Positions 39,001 through 54,000 of a DNA stretch of 64,000 bases are shown here, in pieces; within the stretch, counting starts at the first letter, position 1, and each line of letters opens with the position of its first letter. The stretch is from Pempheris klunzingeri. Taxonomy: Eukaryota; Chordata; Actinopteri; Acropomatiformes; Pempheridae. The notes beneath the pieces are model-generated. The model was not told where the DNA came from. It ran no database searches and saw nothing but the letters and a program-made list of their open reading frames with translations. The translations under genes and the position numbers were made by a program. The DNA is taken from assembly GCF_042242105.1 (NCBI RefSeq), contig NC_092029.1:19640885-19704884 (forward strand). Reading direction: 5' to 3'.

Positions 39001-42000
39001 AGACCGTCAGGACCCCCCGAGTCCTGCACTGTGTTCTGGAGGAGGGCAGAGAGCAGCAGTTCACTGCCTGTCAGCTGCTGGTCCAGTTCAGCGTCTGTGG
39101 GGGAAACACAGAGGTTACAATCCACCTTGGATTTGAAAGCAATAATCAATTTAGGGCAAAACATCGGCTGCATGTTGCTTCTGCCGCCAGAAAATGCTGA
39201 AAATTGTTCTGGCTGTGAGTGACGGCAAACGAGGACACTGACCAATCAGATGATAGAAGCGTGACATCATAGGGGAAGCGATCTGATAGGAGGAGACCAG
39301 GGCTTTAATGTGTTCTTTGCTGTGATTGGCTGGTATTGTGCTCTGGTACCACAGTGACTGGGCGGATCCCAGACAGAGGCGCTGATGGATCTGGACCACT
39401 GTGTTCATGGCAGCCGGGGACAGGGGGCTGCTCTCCCTGGACTCCTCCTGGGCATTCTCTTCTTCATTGCTAAGTCCTGAGTCTGCGGGACCCTCCAAAG
39501 TGGGCTGGGACGTGAGGTCTGCAAAGTCCTGATGAAGCATGAACACACACAGTGAGTTTTGATGTTGGTCATGTCACTCTGTCTTCGCTCTTTGATCGGA
39601 GACCGTCTTGCTTCACCAAGATGTGACCAGCGGCTGCTTACTGGAGAAGTCATGTTCATCATTAGGACAGACAAGACAGGTGGACTCATCTTATCTAACA
39701 GTTCAACATGGATACCTTGGTGAACTGAGGGAACTGGCGCCTGAAGTCCCTCTCCTCCTGCTCCTCCTCAGTCAGTCCTGAGCCGTGCAGCTGACTGCGG
39801 TTGCGGTACAGACTGGCCTCCAGCTGCTCTCGCTCTCTTCTCCGTCTCTCCTGCTCGTCCCACTCGTTCACCAGAGCCTGAGAAGCACCAAGTTAGAGAC
39901 CAAGTTCAAGCAGCGGCAGCGTGCATTTCACTTGGAGAGGTTAACACAAATTGAATTTTTCGTTAAAAAAAAAAGAGTCAAATTTTTAACTCGGATTGAA
40001 CTGAAGCTCTGACCTGACAGATGTGTCTGAAGAGGCTGCGCGTCTCACGGCTGAACTCTCCTGTGGACAAGGCGTGGCACTGCACATACAGCAGTGCGTT
40101 CAGGAGCAGCGTGGGGGACTGGGGGACCACATGCTCAGGGTCTTGCTGCTGGGGCAGAAGCTTCACTAAGCAGCACAGAATGTCCATACAAGTCCTGGAG
40201 CAGAGGAAGTCCGCCCGCGCCAGGTAGGACGGCATGCTGGGAGACAAGGAGGGAAACGCCAGCAAGCAGGAAACCAGCTTGGGCAGACTGGGCACGGGTG
40301 TCAGCGAGGCGGCCACCTGCGAGGCCACCAGCCTCATGCCGTGTCGGAGCTGGAGGATGCCTGTCCGAATCGGCCCGACCACGTCGGGGTACAGGGGGTA
40401 GTCCTCCAGCAGCCTCTGGCAGAAGCGCTGCTGGGAGTGCTGCCACACGGCCTCCTCCTTCAGCAGGCCCTGCACCGCCGACCTAGACTTGGAGGAGGAG
40501 GAGCCCTGCAGGGCCTTCAGCAGGTGGGACAGGAGGTCCTCCACTGCGGACGCCTGGCCGATGCTGCAGAGGTAGTGTTGCAGCTCCTGGAAGAGGCGAC
40601 CATACTGGGGCTCATGAGGGCGACATGCCTGCTTCCTGGACAGCTCCGCTATCTGCTCCTTCACCTGCTGCATACGGATCCACAGGTACCTACAAGACAA
40701 CAAGTCAGATACAACAAGTAGTCAGATACAAGTGGTAGAATAAGTTCGACACAACTATCTAGATGAAAATCTAGATTTCAGGAGGTGTTTGTCGATTTCA
40801 GGAGGTGTAAACCAGACATTCAGCCCATCACCATAAACGGGGACAGGGTGGAGATGGTGCCAGACTTCAGGTTCCTGGGCACCTACATCGGTGAAAACCT
40901 GACCTGGACTGCTAACTCTACAGCGATCCTCAAGAAGGCCCAACAGAGAGTCTACTTCTTGAGGATTCTCAGGAAGAACAACTTAAGAACTGAGCTCTTG
41001 GTGTCCTTCTACCGCTGCTCGGTGGAGTCGGTGCTGAGCCACAGCATCTCGCTGTGGTTCTCCAGCTGCACTGCGGCAGAGAGGAAGCAGCTCCAGAGGG
41101 TCATAAACACCGCCCACAGACTGACTGGCTGCCCTCTTCCATCTCTGGAGGACATCTACAGCACCCGCTGCCTCAGGAGAGCCCGCAGCACCATCAGGGA
41201 CACTACCTCTTCCAACTCCTTCCCTCAGGCAGACGTTTCAGGGCAATAAAGTCTTGCACCAACAGACTAAAGAACAGCTTCTACCCCAGAGCTGTCATTG
41301 CCCTAAATAACAACAACACAACCTGAACAATACAAAACACCAAAATACAACCAACCAAAGAAATGTGAACCTATTTATATTTTTGTATATATTTTCTTAC
41401 ATATATTCTTTTTCTTTTGCACTATTCTGTATTTTGCACCTTCTGTTGTTTGCACTGTCCATGAGAGCTGCTGTTTCTCATTTAAATTTCGTTGTGCTTC
41501 TTGCACAATGACAATAAAGGAATTCTGATTCTGAAAATGTGAAAGAGCAAGAGAAAAATAAACTTACTGAGCGCCGATGCCAAAATACGGACACTCGTGT
41601 GATATCTGAACAAAAACGACCATATTTCAAAACGGCAAGTCGCAGCTGGCTCTGACCTGATTCGGGGATGCTGGAAGCCATCGGTGGTGCTGCTCTCCTC
41701 CAGTTCTGCTCCGGTCATCAGCTGAGACGACAGACTGCGTCCTTTCCACTCCTCCTGCAGCAGAGCCAGCTGCAAGAGACACGAAAATACAGTCTGCTCA
41801 AGGGATTTCTGGTTTTAACCACCTTCTAGTCCTTCACTTGTGTTTAGTGTCTTGGATTAAAATTCATAGTTATATTATCAAATGACAACATGTGATATAA
41901 AACCCCAAACCAGACAGTTGCTGACCTCCTGCTGAGCATAGTTGAGTTTGTAGGCCCTCTTCACTGCTGGGTCAAAGATGGTCTGTGGCGTCCATGTTTT

Positions 42001-45000
42001 TATCTGCAGCAGGCCCATGTTGACCCAGAACACTCCCGAGTGGGCCAGCGGGTTGGAGCCTTGAACTTTGCTTTGGACGTACTGCTGCAGGCAGGTGATG
42101 CAGGCCTCCACCAGGCCGTCTGGGAGCAAATTGGGAGGCAGGAAGTCTCTGAAGACGGTCTGGATCTCCTGAGAGGCTATCAGAGGGTCAGAGTCCTCCA
42201 CCAGGCTCTCACAGCTCTCCATGTAGCCCTCCTGCAGGCTGGGGGGCAGCAGGTCAGCCATGCTCTGAAGCTGGCGACGCAGGACGGCACCCTGGAGCCG
42301 AAAGTCTGTCCCCCTGAGGAGTTAAGGGGGAGATTAGTAAACTCAAAAATGAGAGACGCTCGTGAAGCACGTCTTTGAATGTGTGTAATATACCTGAACT
42401 CAGCCAGAGCAGGGATGGCCATGTTGTCCCACAACACAGCAGACACATCCTGCAGCTGCTGAATCCTCTCCTTCCACTCCCCCAGGGTGACGTGGCAGGT
42501 TGAGAGAAGGGCTGCCTCTGACGGCTCCCGTCGACCTCCAGTCTCACTGCTGCTGAGCACACCCAGCATGCAGCGCGACCACACGGCTTTACTCAGCAAG
42601 GCCGGTCCCTGGAAACAACGCGGCCATGAATTAACCCAGCGGGAGATTACTCAGATAAGCAGAGCAGGAGATGTTGAAGACCGGTACCGTGTTGTCTGCT
42701 CCGTGGTGCGGCTTTGGAGCTGGTTGGGTCACAGGTCTTAGTGGGTCCCATTTGAGCCAGAGGTCAGGGTCTGAGGTCACACTGCTGGTCCACAGGGCAG
42801 ACAGGGCCTCGGATAGCAGCTCACACCACACAAACTGCAGCTCTTCAGCCGGCTGGAGGGCAGAAGAATCACGAGGAGCGTGCTTTATGTTTGTAACTTT
42901 GAATTTACAAACATGTAGAGGTTTTTTTTTTTCTTCATCTGACAGCATCGCTGTTCAAATCGCCCTCCCCGTCTCTCCCTCTGTGATCTCTCAGCTCTGC
43001 AGTGTGCACTATGCCTCATGTACGGTATATTGGTTTCACTCACCCATGAAATAGCCTCTTTATTTAGCTGTTAATCTAGTTCCTTTTGTTTTCCCTTTAG
43101 TTTAAAATATTCTGTTTTGAATAATAATTTGTGTCTGATATGACATCACATATTATTTCATTCTTAAATGATGTCTCTCTCTTCAACCTACGGATGCGCC
43201 CATAGTGTTATAGTGTTCATTAGAAAAGTGTAACTGCTGGACACAGGAGGTCTTCTGCTTCACTGAAATGTCCATCCTCAGCCTCACAACGGAGACTTTG
43301 CGTTTCCAAACTCTGTACATACAACATCCTGTACAACTAAGGTCAAACATCCATCTGAAAAAACTTATTTTTGAGTGGAGGGGAACTTTTTTTTTTATAG
43401 TTACTGAAACCTTATTTTACTGACCCGGTCACTGCTGAGCAGGAACCACAGTGGTTGGAGCTGGCTGACATTCATCGGTGTGGACTGAAGGCAGTAGCGC
43501 AGATGTCTGGAGAGTTCCCGACGCAAGCTGTCCTCAGCCTCCTGGTCACTGTATGTCAGTAGAAAGAGGTCCAGTCATCAATTGTTTCAAGATCAGTCCT
43601 CAAATATTTCGGTTTTGTTGGGATGAAAATAGATTTTTACCTGGGAGAAAGAGCCAGGTGCAGCAGGTCAGTGCTGAGTCGCAGCTGGTTGAGCACAGCG
43701 AGTTCCTCCATCAGAGGCCAGAGCTGAGCCCTGCGGCTGAGCTGCTGCAGCTCCTCTCGAGCGAGGCGGACCCCGTCCTCTGGCTCCTCGGCGTCTGACA
43801 GGGAGCAGACCTTCAGGAGCCCTCTGGAGGTCATCTGCCGCTGCTGCAGCTCCACGCTGAACACCAACCTCTCCAACACTCCTGATGGGAAAACACAGTG
43901 AGACACTCACATTCTGGCCCTTTAACATCACACTCGCCTTGTTTCGCCTCCAGGAGAAAACTTCAAATGTTCAATGCCCCATAACTGTCCCCACTATGTT
44001 CATTACCTACAATATGAGCATGCTGCTCAGGACAGACACAACAGTTTTTTGTGTCAAAATTAAATTTGAGGTATGAACAATACTGGACTGGTCCAAACAC
44101 GTCATATGAGTCATGCGTAGTTAGTCTGCCTTTCTCCGCACAGGGACAACATCTGTTTGACTTGGCAAAATCACTTCAATTAACTTAATCTGAGTAAATA
44201 TGAGCGAGTATGATATTGAAATCAAGGAAAATAAAAAGACGAAGATGAAGTTTTGACCTGATGATCGTGCTGGACAACAGATCACCATTAGGGGTCCATC
44301 TATACCAAATCCGTGGCAAAATACACCAACCGTTGGGATATCTCGTACTGGACTCAAGAAACAAACAACAACTGACCAACATCACCATTCTCAGGCCCTC
44401 CAGACACCACAGCACATCAGGCACACATGGGTCAAATGGCTTTCCATATGGTGAGCTTACCAGACTTCTGTGGATCCAGCTGGTTGTTGGCCAGCAGAAC
44501 GAGGCCCCAGGCTTCCAGCAGACTCTCCTTGATATCCAGCCCGAGCCCGGCACCCTGAAGTCGCACTAGCTCCTGCCTCCAAGGACCTTTGCCGCTGTCC
44601 ATCCTTAGATCACTCACGTCCAGGGCTTTGCTCAAGAGCCTGAGCCGAGATGCGCACTCAGCCACCGACTCCAGCTAATGAAGAAGATGGATGCGGTTTG
44701 TGAAGCATTCAGATCTCTCAGATAAATTGCGAATGACAAAGGTTATGCTAGACGGGCTTTTAAATACTTTCGTCTCTCTGGTTGAGAAGACACAAAAGAT
44801 CAGAAAAAAAACAAGTTAGGAGTAAATATCTGCAAATACTGTGTCAGACAATTAAGTAGAGCTGCTGAAGTGTCTCCAGACCTTGAACGGCAGCGGTTTC
44901 CCGAGGGTTTTCTGGATGCCTTTCAGAGCTGTGGCCACAGACACCGGAGTCGACAGAACAGTCTGGATCGCTGCTGAGACTGCCTGCAGCTCCTGGTGAC

Positions 45001-48000
45001 CTCTGGAGCACAGAACAGTCACAAGAGTTAGGAAGCGGAAATATATTACTTTTAGATATTAATACATTTTCTCCTGTAACATTAGCAACATGTAAAAAAA
45101 AATATCGCATGCAAGATAAAAAAAAAGTCCTGGTGCAACCTTATAGGTATACAATCTCTGAAATGTTAGAGAAAATGCTGCATTATGTAGTGAGCAAAAA
45201 AAAAAGTCTTTACTCAAACGTGACTTCACTGTCTCCCAGCAGCAAGTGGGGGAGTCGGAGGATGAGATGCTTCTGCACCCACTGCCAGTGCAGAGACAGC
45301 ACAGAGATGCCCTGAGAGTCCGTCGGTAGGGTGCTGCAGACATCCCAGAAACGGTCAAGCCACTGCAGAAGCTGTAAGATCTAAACGCACACGGGATAAG
45401 AAGTGAGGAGACCGTAGCACCATCGTATTTTACGAGAAGCGTTTTGACGCCTCCGACTGTCTGTTGTGATTTTGGAGCAACTTTGCCCAGATGGTGGGAT
45501 CATATGTGAACGGCCCTCACTCCGTTTCATTTCGCTCCATCTGTAACACCGAATCTCTTCTATTTATTGTTAACCGCCTCGCTAAAAGATACAAGCGATG
45601 CTAGAGGTATACATTTCATTGGTGCTGGCAACAGAAGTAGTACTAGTAGTAGCACAAAGTTCTAGTAGTAGTAGTGGCAGTAATAGTAGAAGGAGTAGCA
45701 AGCAGCAGTAGAAGTTCTGACCTCAAACATGATGTGGTCTGAGATGTAGGGCTGTCCGTTCTGCACGGCCTGCAGGGCGAATGAGTCCCACAAGTCAAAG
45801 AAGGTCCGCAGGTGCATCAGCACTGGGTGCGGCAGGTGGCCGATGTCCACAGTCCCTGTGAGGGGAGGAAAACATCTGCTTTTACAAAAAGGTGCGTGTC
45901 AGGTTTTGAGGAGTGTGCTACTGCTGCAGTTCTGCTTCCATCAGTTCACAGCCAGCCGAGGCGTGCCGTGCCGTGCCGTGCTGTGCCGTGCATACCTTTG
46001 CTGAAGGCTGTGGCTATTCTCAGGGCAGAGTTTGGGGCAGACAGGTTGATAGCACAGGTGCAGATGACAGACCTTTCCTCTCTGTCCATCATCAGAACGA
46101 TCCTAACAAACACACACACATTATTTGTGCTCGTCTTTCATTTTACAATTCATGCATCAGGCTTCCAACAACTTTCCCAAAGTCAAATTCAAGCACTTTG
46201 CAAAGATTTTACTTACTTTTCATTTGATGGGGACGATGCAATGGAACATTGTTCCAATACAGAGCATGGTACATTAATTGCATTTACTTGAATCAATTAG
46301 GCTCTCTCTAACTTATTTAGGTTAGAACTATTCAGTCAGCTAGCTATTCATAATATTAATGCAATTAAAATTGCATTACAGTTTCAAGGACTTGATTTAA
46401 AGTCCAAGCATTTTTCAGACCTTGAACCTACCTGTTGGCAACTGTGTTCAGTGCCTCCAGAAACTCCATGTATCTTTCCTCGTCCTCAAAGTTGCACTTG
46501 TTGGCTAAAATGTCCAAGTATTGCTTGTTCCACCGCATGTCCACCAGTATCCTGTATTCATCTGGCAAATACATGAGACACTGGTTAATAACTCCTTACA
46601 GCAACACAAGCCAAATGTCTGATGGAGAGACGGAATGTCTGCACTGAAATCTGCCTCACCCTGATGTCTGTATTAACTTCACTTTAATCTTACATTTTAC
46701 ATGCATATGAAACATTTCAACATCTCTGTGAGGGCTAGCATATGCAGTAATTACCAAAAGAAGAAGAAAACAACCAAATAATGTACCTATGCTGTGAGGC
46801 TGAAGCAACTCTGCCAATGACTTGCCCTTGGCTGCCAGTTTGCTACCAAACACAGCCTTCAAAGCCCGGTTTCCTGCCTCCACCTGGACCAGAGCTGGAT
46901 CTGGAACAGTCAAGTGACACATTGTTTTAGAATCCACACACACACAAACTTTTAATTTACATTTACATTTTTAATGAAGAGTTTTTACATTATAAAAGAA
47001 CTATAAAGAATATGAAGGCACTGTGCTTCTAACATGTTGGGCTGCTGTGTGTGTTTGTCTGTGCAGAGTTTCCAACCTGGGACATATTTGTAGCTCTTCC
47101 CCAGGTGTGAGAGCCAGCTGCTGCGGAGGATCCAGTCTCCATGAGAGGCCCTCTCTGTGAGGAGTCTTACTGCAGTGGGAATCAGTCTCAGGGCGTCTCC
47201 TTCCGCCAGATCCACCACTCCTCCAGAGAACAGCAGGCCCTCGTGGACACCGCTGCTCTGTAACGCCCTCTGCAGGTCACTTAGACTCAGGGGACGATTC
47301 CTGCGCACAACATAACTGATTTAGACGTCAGCTGTCACTTCCACCTTTATCTTTTGTATCTCTTTACTCCAGAGTACATCTGTTTTTAGTAGTTACATTT
47401 AAATTAACTCTTTCAGTGCTTACAGTTTGACACAGCAAACCCTTTCAGGTCTCTCTTCAGTGACATCTTTCAGTTTATGCACTTGAACTGACACTTGTAC
47501 ATCAACTAATATTTTCAGCTGCACTTTTGAACTCATTTTAGGGTGAGAACTTAGACTCGCATCTGTTTCAATTGCCACTTTAGGTGCCTTGAGTATTTCA
47601 ACTTCAGGTACAACTTTATTTTCTCTAAAATCTCTTTCTACATCGGGTACATCCTTGCATGATGTGTTTACATAGGTAGAGATGCGTTGCACTTTTCTTA
47701 CCGCTTGCCCTGAAGGCTGAGGGTGTTCAGGCAAAATGAGAGGACCTGTCCATCTCGGAGGACGGTGGAGAAGCAGGAATCCTCCGTGGAGAGGAGGGCG
47801 GAGGGAAAACCGTCAGGCCAAACTCCAGCACACAGCAGCCCACTGCCCCAGTCCTCTGTGTCCAGGATGGCCAAGTGCTGCTCAATCACCTGCTGGGCTT
47901 GCTGGAGGGACAACGCAAGTAATGTTTATTCATCGTTCCACAGAACAGAGACCCAAAACCTCAGCGGCTTATTTGCTGTATATAGTTTGGAGCGTACTGG

Positions 48001-51000
48001 AGCTGACTAGTCTCGTGCTGTTGGGTCAGTAGTGGTGTACGTCTTGGAGTTCAGGCATTTGGAGCTTGCAGTGGCGGTTGAATAATTTTAAGTGGAACTG
48101 TATATCACCCCCCCAAGTTGCATGCGCTGTCCGTTATGTAGAATGATAGATAACTCAGTTACCTTCTGGCTGGCAGTGGTGCGTTGGCAGAGTGAGTAGG
48201 CCTCTCCACAAGCATGCTGAAGGGCACTGGGCAAATCCACACCTCTCTGCAGCTGGCAGGAGAGCAGGCTGGCAGCGTGGAGGAGGGAAGCCACCGAAGA
48301 GGCAGGGGAATCTGACAGACACAAGCCGAAAGGCTGCTTAATTAACTCCGCACGCTGACTGACTGCATATGGATGCGTCGCCGTTATTCAGCGCTTACCC
48401 CAGATGGCACATTTGATGCCTTTATGTATTTCGATCAGCAGATCGCACACACAGTCCCCGGTCACCCCTGCGGTGTGAAGCAGCGTCTTCAGGTCCACTT
48501 TGTCCCAGCAGACCCCCTCATGTTCCCCTGGGATGTAAATCTCTACTCCTCTGTTCCTCATGGCTCTGGAGAGCTCCCCATGCACGGGGTCCATGGTCAG
48601 GAACAACCTGCACAGCCACACACACATCACCTGAGTTTGGATTTCTTTCGTGGCTTAAAAAAAAAAAAAAAAAGGCAACAGGCTCTGATTTCACGCAGTA
48701 CCTGAAGTTGGGATGGGGGGTGATTTTGGGGGTCTTCCCGTCTATGACGCCTCGTTCGTTGATTGTGAGACATCCACCGGGTTCCAGCAGAGCATTCAGG
48801 CGATCCAGGACAGAGGCACTGGGCAGGTAACACACCATCAGTGCAACATGCTTGCATGTGAGAACCGATGCTTTTACAAATAGGTTGATAAGCACTCAAA
48901 CACATACGGAACACTGCAGTTTTCCTCACCTGCAGAAGTTGACGTTGTCCATGAGCAGCCAGTCGCCGGCCTGCAGCGACTGGACCAGCATGCCGTCCAA
49001 CCACTCGAAGCCTCCATTCGTCCAGCCGTCCTCCAGCTGAGCCATGCGCTCCTTCAGCAGCGTAAAGTCCATCTGCAGCTTGGACATGTCTGGACAATAA
49101 ACACAAGTAAGTTACATCACTGGGAACGAATTCTTCAACTTACAAGATAAATAGACTTTTCTTTAGGTCCTTAACATCTGACAGTATCTAGTTATCAGAC
49201 TCGTCCATTACCGGTGAACACTTTGAGCTTGGTGTTGAGTTTCTGCAGGAGGAGGATGATGACCTCAAGCTTGTTGAGGGCCTCTGAGTTGACTGTTCCC
49301 CCAGTTCTCTGCAGCCCTTCTTCCTTCAGCCAGTGGCAGAACAGACCCCAAGTCTGCAGCAGGAACTCGGTGTCCTGGATGCCGACGTCCAGCGACATCA
49401 AGCCGCGCCTTATCACCATGGCGACTATGTAGTCCACGCTCTCCAGCACTTGCTGCCACGGTCGCATAATATCCACCTGGAATGATGATGAAAAGTGTAC
49501 GTGATGCGGTCTGGTGTCTTCAGACGGTACCAAAACAGCTTTTGGCAAACTAGAAACCTGAGTTCTTACCTGTTCGAAGCCTCCCAGCAGCTCTGTGGTA
49601 TCCATGGCGCTGTTCATGGCCATGACCCTGAGGCGGTGACCTGTCAGAAGAGCCAGCAGTCTCACCAGGCTGGTCTTTCCGCTTGCCGTGGGGCCGACTA
49701 GTATGCTCATCCAGCCCATCTCCACACACTTCATCAGGGACTCCAGGGGCCTCAGCACTTGGTGTGTGATGGACAATGGGGGGTCCAGGGCCACAGGGGC
49801 TCCGCCGCTGCGTTGCAGGACGGAGAAGCCCACCTGCAGGGGCGATCCGTGGGAGAGGAAATCCTTAACTCTGTCTGTACCAACCTCACTCACTTCCTAC
49901 TGAGAAAACAGGATGAGGTGTTGATGCTTTGACAAACCTGCACGTTGAGTGGAGTGATGTAGAACTGTCTGGAGCCGCTGTAAGGCTCAAAGTCCTCGCC
50001 GAACACTTTCCGGAACACTGACAGAACCTATGTGGTGCAGGAGGACGGGTACAGACGGATCGTGTGTATTATTCAAGATTAACAAGAGACATAAAGAGAA
50101 TTGAAGGTGGCCTCTGAATGAGAATGTAATGCTCAAAATGTGCACAAATACATTCATGTTCATGAAGAAAACAAAAAAGCCCACTAATGAGAGCATAGTG
50201 TAGCTGCTATTTCATTTTTATCATCAATTTATATTTTGTTACTTCTTGTGCACTAAATCTGAACTGTGTGTGAGCGGGTGAATATGAATGTAGCGTTAAA
50301 GCGATTTGAGATACAAGTACAGTCTATTTACCATTTATCATGTGCTAATAACAGTGCAAGCAAAGTTGATGAAAAAGTGTACCTGAGCCTTGTCAGACTC
50401 CGTTCTCTTTCTGTCCGCATACACCAAGGCTACGTGCTGGCCCGGGTTGAAAAACCCCGGGGATTGGTCAGCCTGCATCAGCTGACACCAGCGGAACATG
50501 TCGCGCAGGTTGAACTCCCAGGGGCTGCCTTTCTGACCCCATCGCCGCTCCACGCACACCTCCTGGACGAGCTGTCGAAGGCATGAAACCTATTAGGTAC
50601 CCCTTTAACAACCCAACAGCTTTAAACATGCGAAACACCGCCTGGTGCTAGAATCGCATCATCGGCTGCACGGCAGAGTCGGTCTGTACACCAGGACAGA
50701 GAAGCCTACCTTGTTACTGAACTCCACCATTTTGGCAATGATTTCTTTATCAATGCTGGAGAAAATGGAGTCTCCTATGAACTCCATGTCTTTGCTTGTG
50801 AGCTGGTCCACAAAAACCTGAGAACACACAGGGGGGAAATCAGACTTCATGAACGGGGATGCAAAAGAAAGTGATGAGAGCTTTTCTCCTTTGGGCTCCT
50901 TTCAGAAAGTCAGTAGCAATGGCACATTATGAAAAACCAACAACAATGATGGGCCTATAGCAAAGAAGCAATAAATAAAGAGCACACATGTAAACTTTGG

Positions 51001-54000
51001 ACATTGCAAAGTATGTAAGGCTTTGCACAATCATCTCGACTTGCCTGTGTGAATCTGTTGAGGAAGGATTTGGGCAGTCCCTTACGCCCACCGCCTTGAG
51101 TGAAGGGGTTCTGGCAGCCAAAGATCTTGGTCTTCTCGTGCTGAACATGGAAGCTCATGCCCAGTTCAGGAATGTAGATCTCTGCTCGGTGATCGAAGCA
51201 GGCGTTCAGACCCTCCAACACTGACTGAGAGGCCAGGTTCAGCTGAGGGACAGTTTAACATTGCAAATTATAGCAGCATCATCAGATTACAATTTGTGTT
51301 GATGAACACGCTCTAAGCCATAGAAACCTGTGTAAAAAACTGAACACTGGTCCTTACCTCATCCAGGACAACCCAGTGGCCTGCCTTCAAAGCAGCCAAA
51401 AGAGGGCCATCACGCCAAGCAAACTCTCCCCCCTTCCCTCCCTCCACAGGGAGATCCGTCCCAAACAAATCAGTGACGTCCTGCCAGAGTGCACATCATC
51501 AGCATCAGAGCCAGTTCATTCAGGAGCACCATGCAGAGTCCCCGAGCGTTCTTACGAAGGCTTACCGTTTGCTCCGACAGGTTGATCCTGACCAGGTGGT
51601 TTCCGGAGGCTTTTGCCAGCGCTGCCACCAGGCTGGTCTTTCCCACACCGGGTGAGCCCTCCAGCAGCACGGGCCTCTGCAGCTTCAGCGCCCGCAGAAG
51701 CCTCTGGGCGTTCACTGAAGTGGTGCCCGCTGCCATGGTGTAGTCCGACAGGCTACGGCTCTCAGTCTGAGGCCCTGAGTGAACATGGCAGTTTAATACA
51801 GTTTTACTGTTCGTCATCACCGGGGTGGGATATGGCACTGGAAACCTTGTGCTCTGTGGTATTACTCAATAGAAAGACATCAGACTGATACCCATGTTCT
51901 CATTCAACTCTTGGCAAGAAAGTGAATGATACTATTTCGTTATTGAACTACACCTGCGTGCAGATACAGCGGATAACAAGCATCCAACCCAACCAAGGAC
52001 CAGAGATGTACTAATTTGGGTTGACAGTGAAGAGTACAGCTAAAGAGGACTTAAACGGATGGTTTAACAGACGTTTGTGGGGAAGGCGTAAGTGTACAAC
52101 AAACCTGTTCTCTGAAAGGGCACCAGATGACAGCATGAGAACGTAGAAAGCAGAGTGATGTTTTATACTTAAGGAGAGGTTCACGTTTTTCTGTTTTAAA
52201 ACCGTAGTCAATGTGCACCAAAACAGGTTCTGCACCCTGTAATCGTTTCCTCTGTTCATAATGGCCATCAAATGATACCCTTCAAAGAGGTTTTCAACGT
52301 AAATGATGTGGACATGGGACTAGTTTTAAGGCAGACTTTAGAAATGTGAGCCTATCCTTTAAATTAAAAAGAAAAGTGAAGTGCCATAAGCTTTTTTGTC
52401 ATCGCTATGACAACACTTGATGGCATACTGGATCTGCATTTGAGCGACGAGTTGGTGAGCCGGTACAAAAAGACTGATATATAGTATTTGAATGTGTAAT
52501 GGACGCTTAACAGATGTTATAGGACATGAACACAGCAAGTCCATACCCAGGGCAATGTAGAAGGGGTCAATGCCGAAGAAATCTTCGCCCCACTGGGGTT
52601 CACGTGGCATGTTGCTGTCGTAGACTCTTAAGGCGTCCAGCATCTCCTGATCCAGCTTGGTCATCTTGTTCAGCCGCTGCTGCAGGAAGCCCAGGGACAG
52701 CCGGCGTGCCAGCAGGGCACTGTCTGCACAGGACGCTGTGGTTCCTGCGAGAAAAGGGAGTCTCGGATCACGTTTGAAAAAAACTAGTTAGTTTTTAGTT
52801 CTGTGGAACTAAAAAATAAGCCAGCAGCTCACCGGAGCCGATGCCGTCTATGTAGACGAGGCATGCAGCGTGGATGAAGGCGGTAACAGTGTCCAGTCTG
52901 AGGTCCCACTCCGCTTCTTCCTCGTCCTCCAGGGCTCCCATGGTCATGAAGCCGTCCTCGTCCCGCTCACACACGGCGTTCAGGAAGTTGACCCATGACA
53001 GGATGTCTCTGACACTCAGGATGCAGCGCCGGCCAAAATCCTGTTGGGTCAGCCACTCGATGAAGTCCAGCATCAGCTCTGCAATGTCACCACCTGTGTT
53101 TGAGACCGCAGAACCCACATCAGTAACACTTTCAACACTGGGTTTTCTGTATATGTTACAAGATTTGAGAGAAAAAGTTTTAATTACTGATCAGTCATGC
53201 ATTGTTTGTTAATTATCCATCAGTTATTTTTACCAGAAATAATTCAGACTATAAAATATCAACAATGACTATGATGTAATTATGTATGTTACCACGGGTC
53301 AACGTGTCAAATCCTAGCTTTGAGCTCTTGAATAGTTGTGATCAAGACATGTAACTGGATGACATTAACCCCGACTCAGCATTGGTCTTTTGCTGCTTAA
53401 TCTGTGTGAGGCCTCCCTCTTTGTTGCCATTTCTGAGCCAGATGGTAACAGTTTCCAAGCTGCTTTACCGTCAAGTGAGAGGCCTGAGCGCAGGTTGTGT
53501 TGGATGATCTGAACCAGATCGCTGCGGCTGTTGCTCTGAGGACACCAGATCTCTGTGAAACGGTTCCTGAGGGCGGGAGACAGCTGTCCAGACAAGCAGA
53601 CAAGCAGAAAAGTCAGACTCTGCATTCATAGAGTGCTGCTTGGTTACTCTTAAAGACATGCATATCATTTAAGCAGCATGTTATATCAAATTGAGTACAG
53701 TCAGTTACAGGCAAGTACAACACTGTATCAGCAGAAAGCCAACAGGTAGGAATCCAGTGTCTTATGACTATTGTATCAGCACTTAAAACTGTTCCGCTGC
53801 TGCTACAATCATCTTAAACTCCACTGACAACACAGTGGAATCTTTTTTTAATCTACCTCTTTCTTGCCAAAGTCTCCTCCGGGGTTCATGGTGGCCAACA
53901 GACGGAAACCTGCAGCGGCTCTGATCAGCTCCACGTCGTCATTGTCCCCGCTGCCCTTCTCTGCCAGCAGGAGCGCCCTCTCCGTCTCTAGGACACTGAC

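Larger units (their letters stand above)
32217..47901 (-). other. MDN1: MDN1 linker (stem) region, 32 exons
   Basis: Exons: 47702-47901, 47077-47300, 46787-46900, 46432-46561, 45996-46102, 45722-45855, 45214-45380, 44882-45002, 44461-44674, 43641-43881, 43425-43548, 42688-42852, 42394-42608, 41926-42313, 41657-41769, 40014-40689, 39716-39877, 39243-39528, 38856-39094, 37100-37195, 36875-36969, 36546-36670, 36166-36318, 35583-35692, 35399-35472, 35112-35295, 34789-34933, 34107-34253, 33883-34009, 33416-33521, 33145-33257, 32217-32624. This is the helical stem that swings between ring and substrate. Recognisable blocks include [40 protein letters not shown] and [18 protein letters not shown]. 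The exon starting at 45380 could instead start at 45371 (both keep phase). Three transposon insertions sit in its introns, all outside exons. Confidence 0.9.

Noticed and set aside
40785..41249. Possible host gene antisense to MDN1
   Set aside because: The protein is the C-terminal part of a LINE reverse transcriptase ORF with a frameshift and a LINE-type 3' tail.
48955..48985. Asn in place of Glu in the Walker B of MDN1 AAA6 as a novel inactivation
   Set aside because: I recall the same Asn in other vertebrate MDN1 proteins and AAA6 is considered non-hydrolytic, so this is normal for the family.
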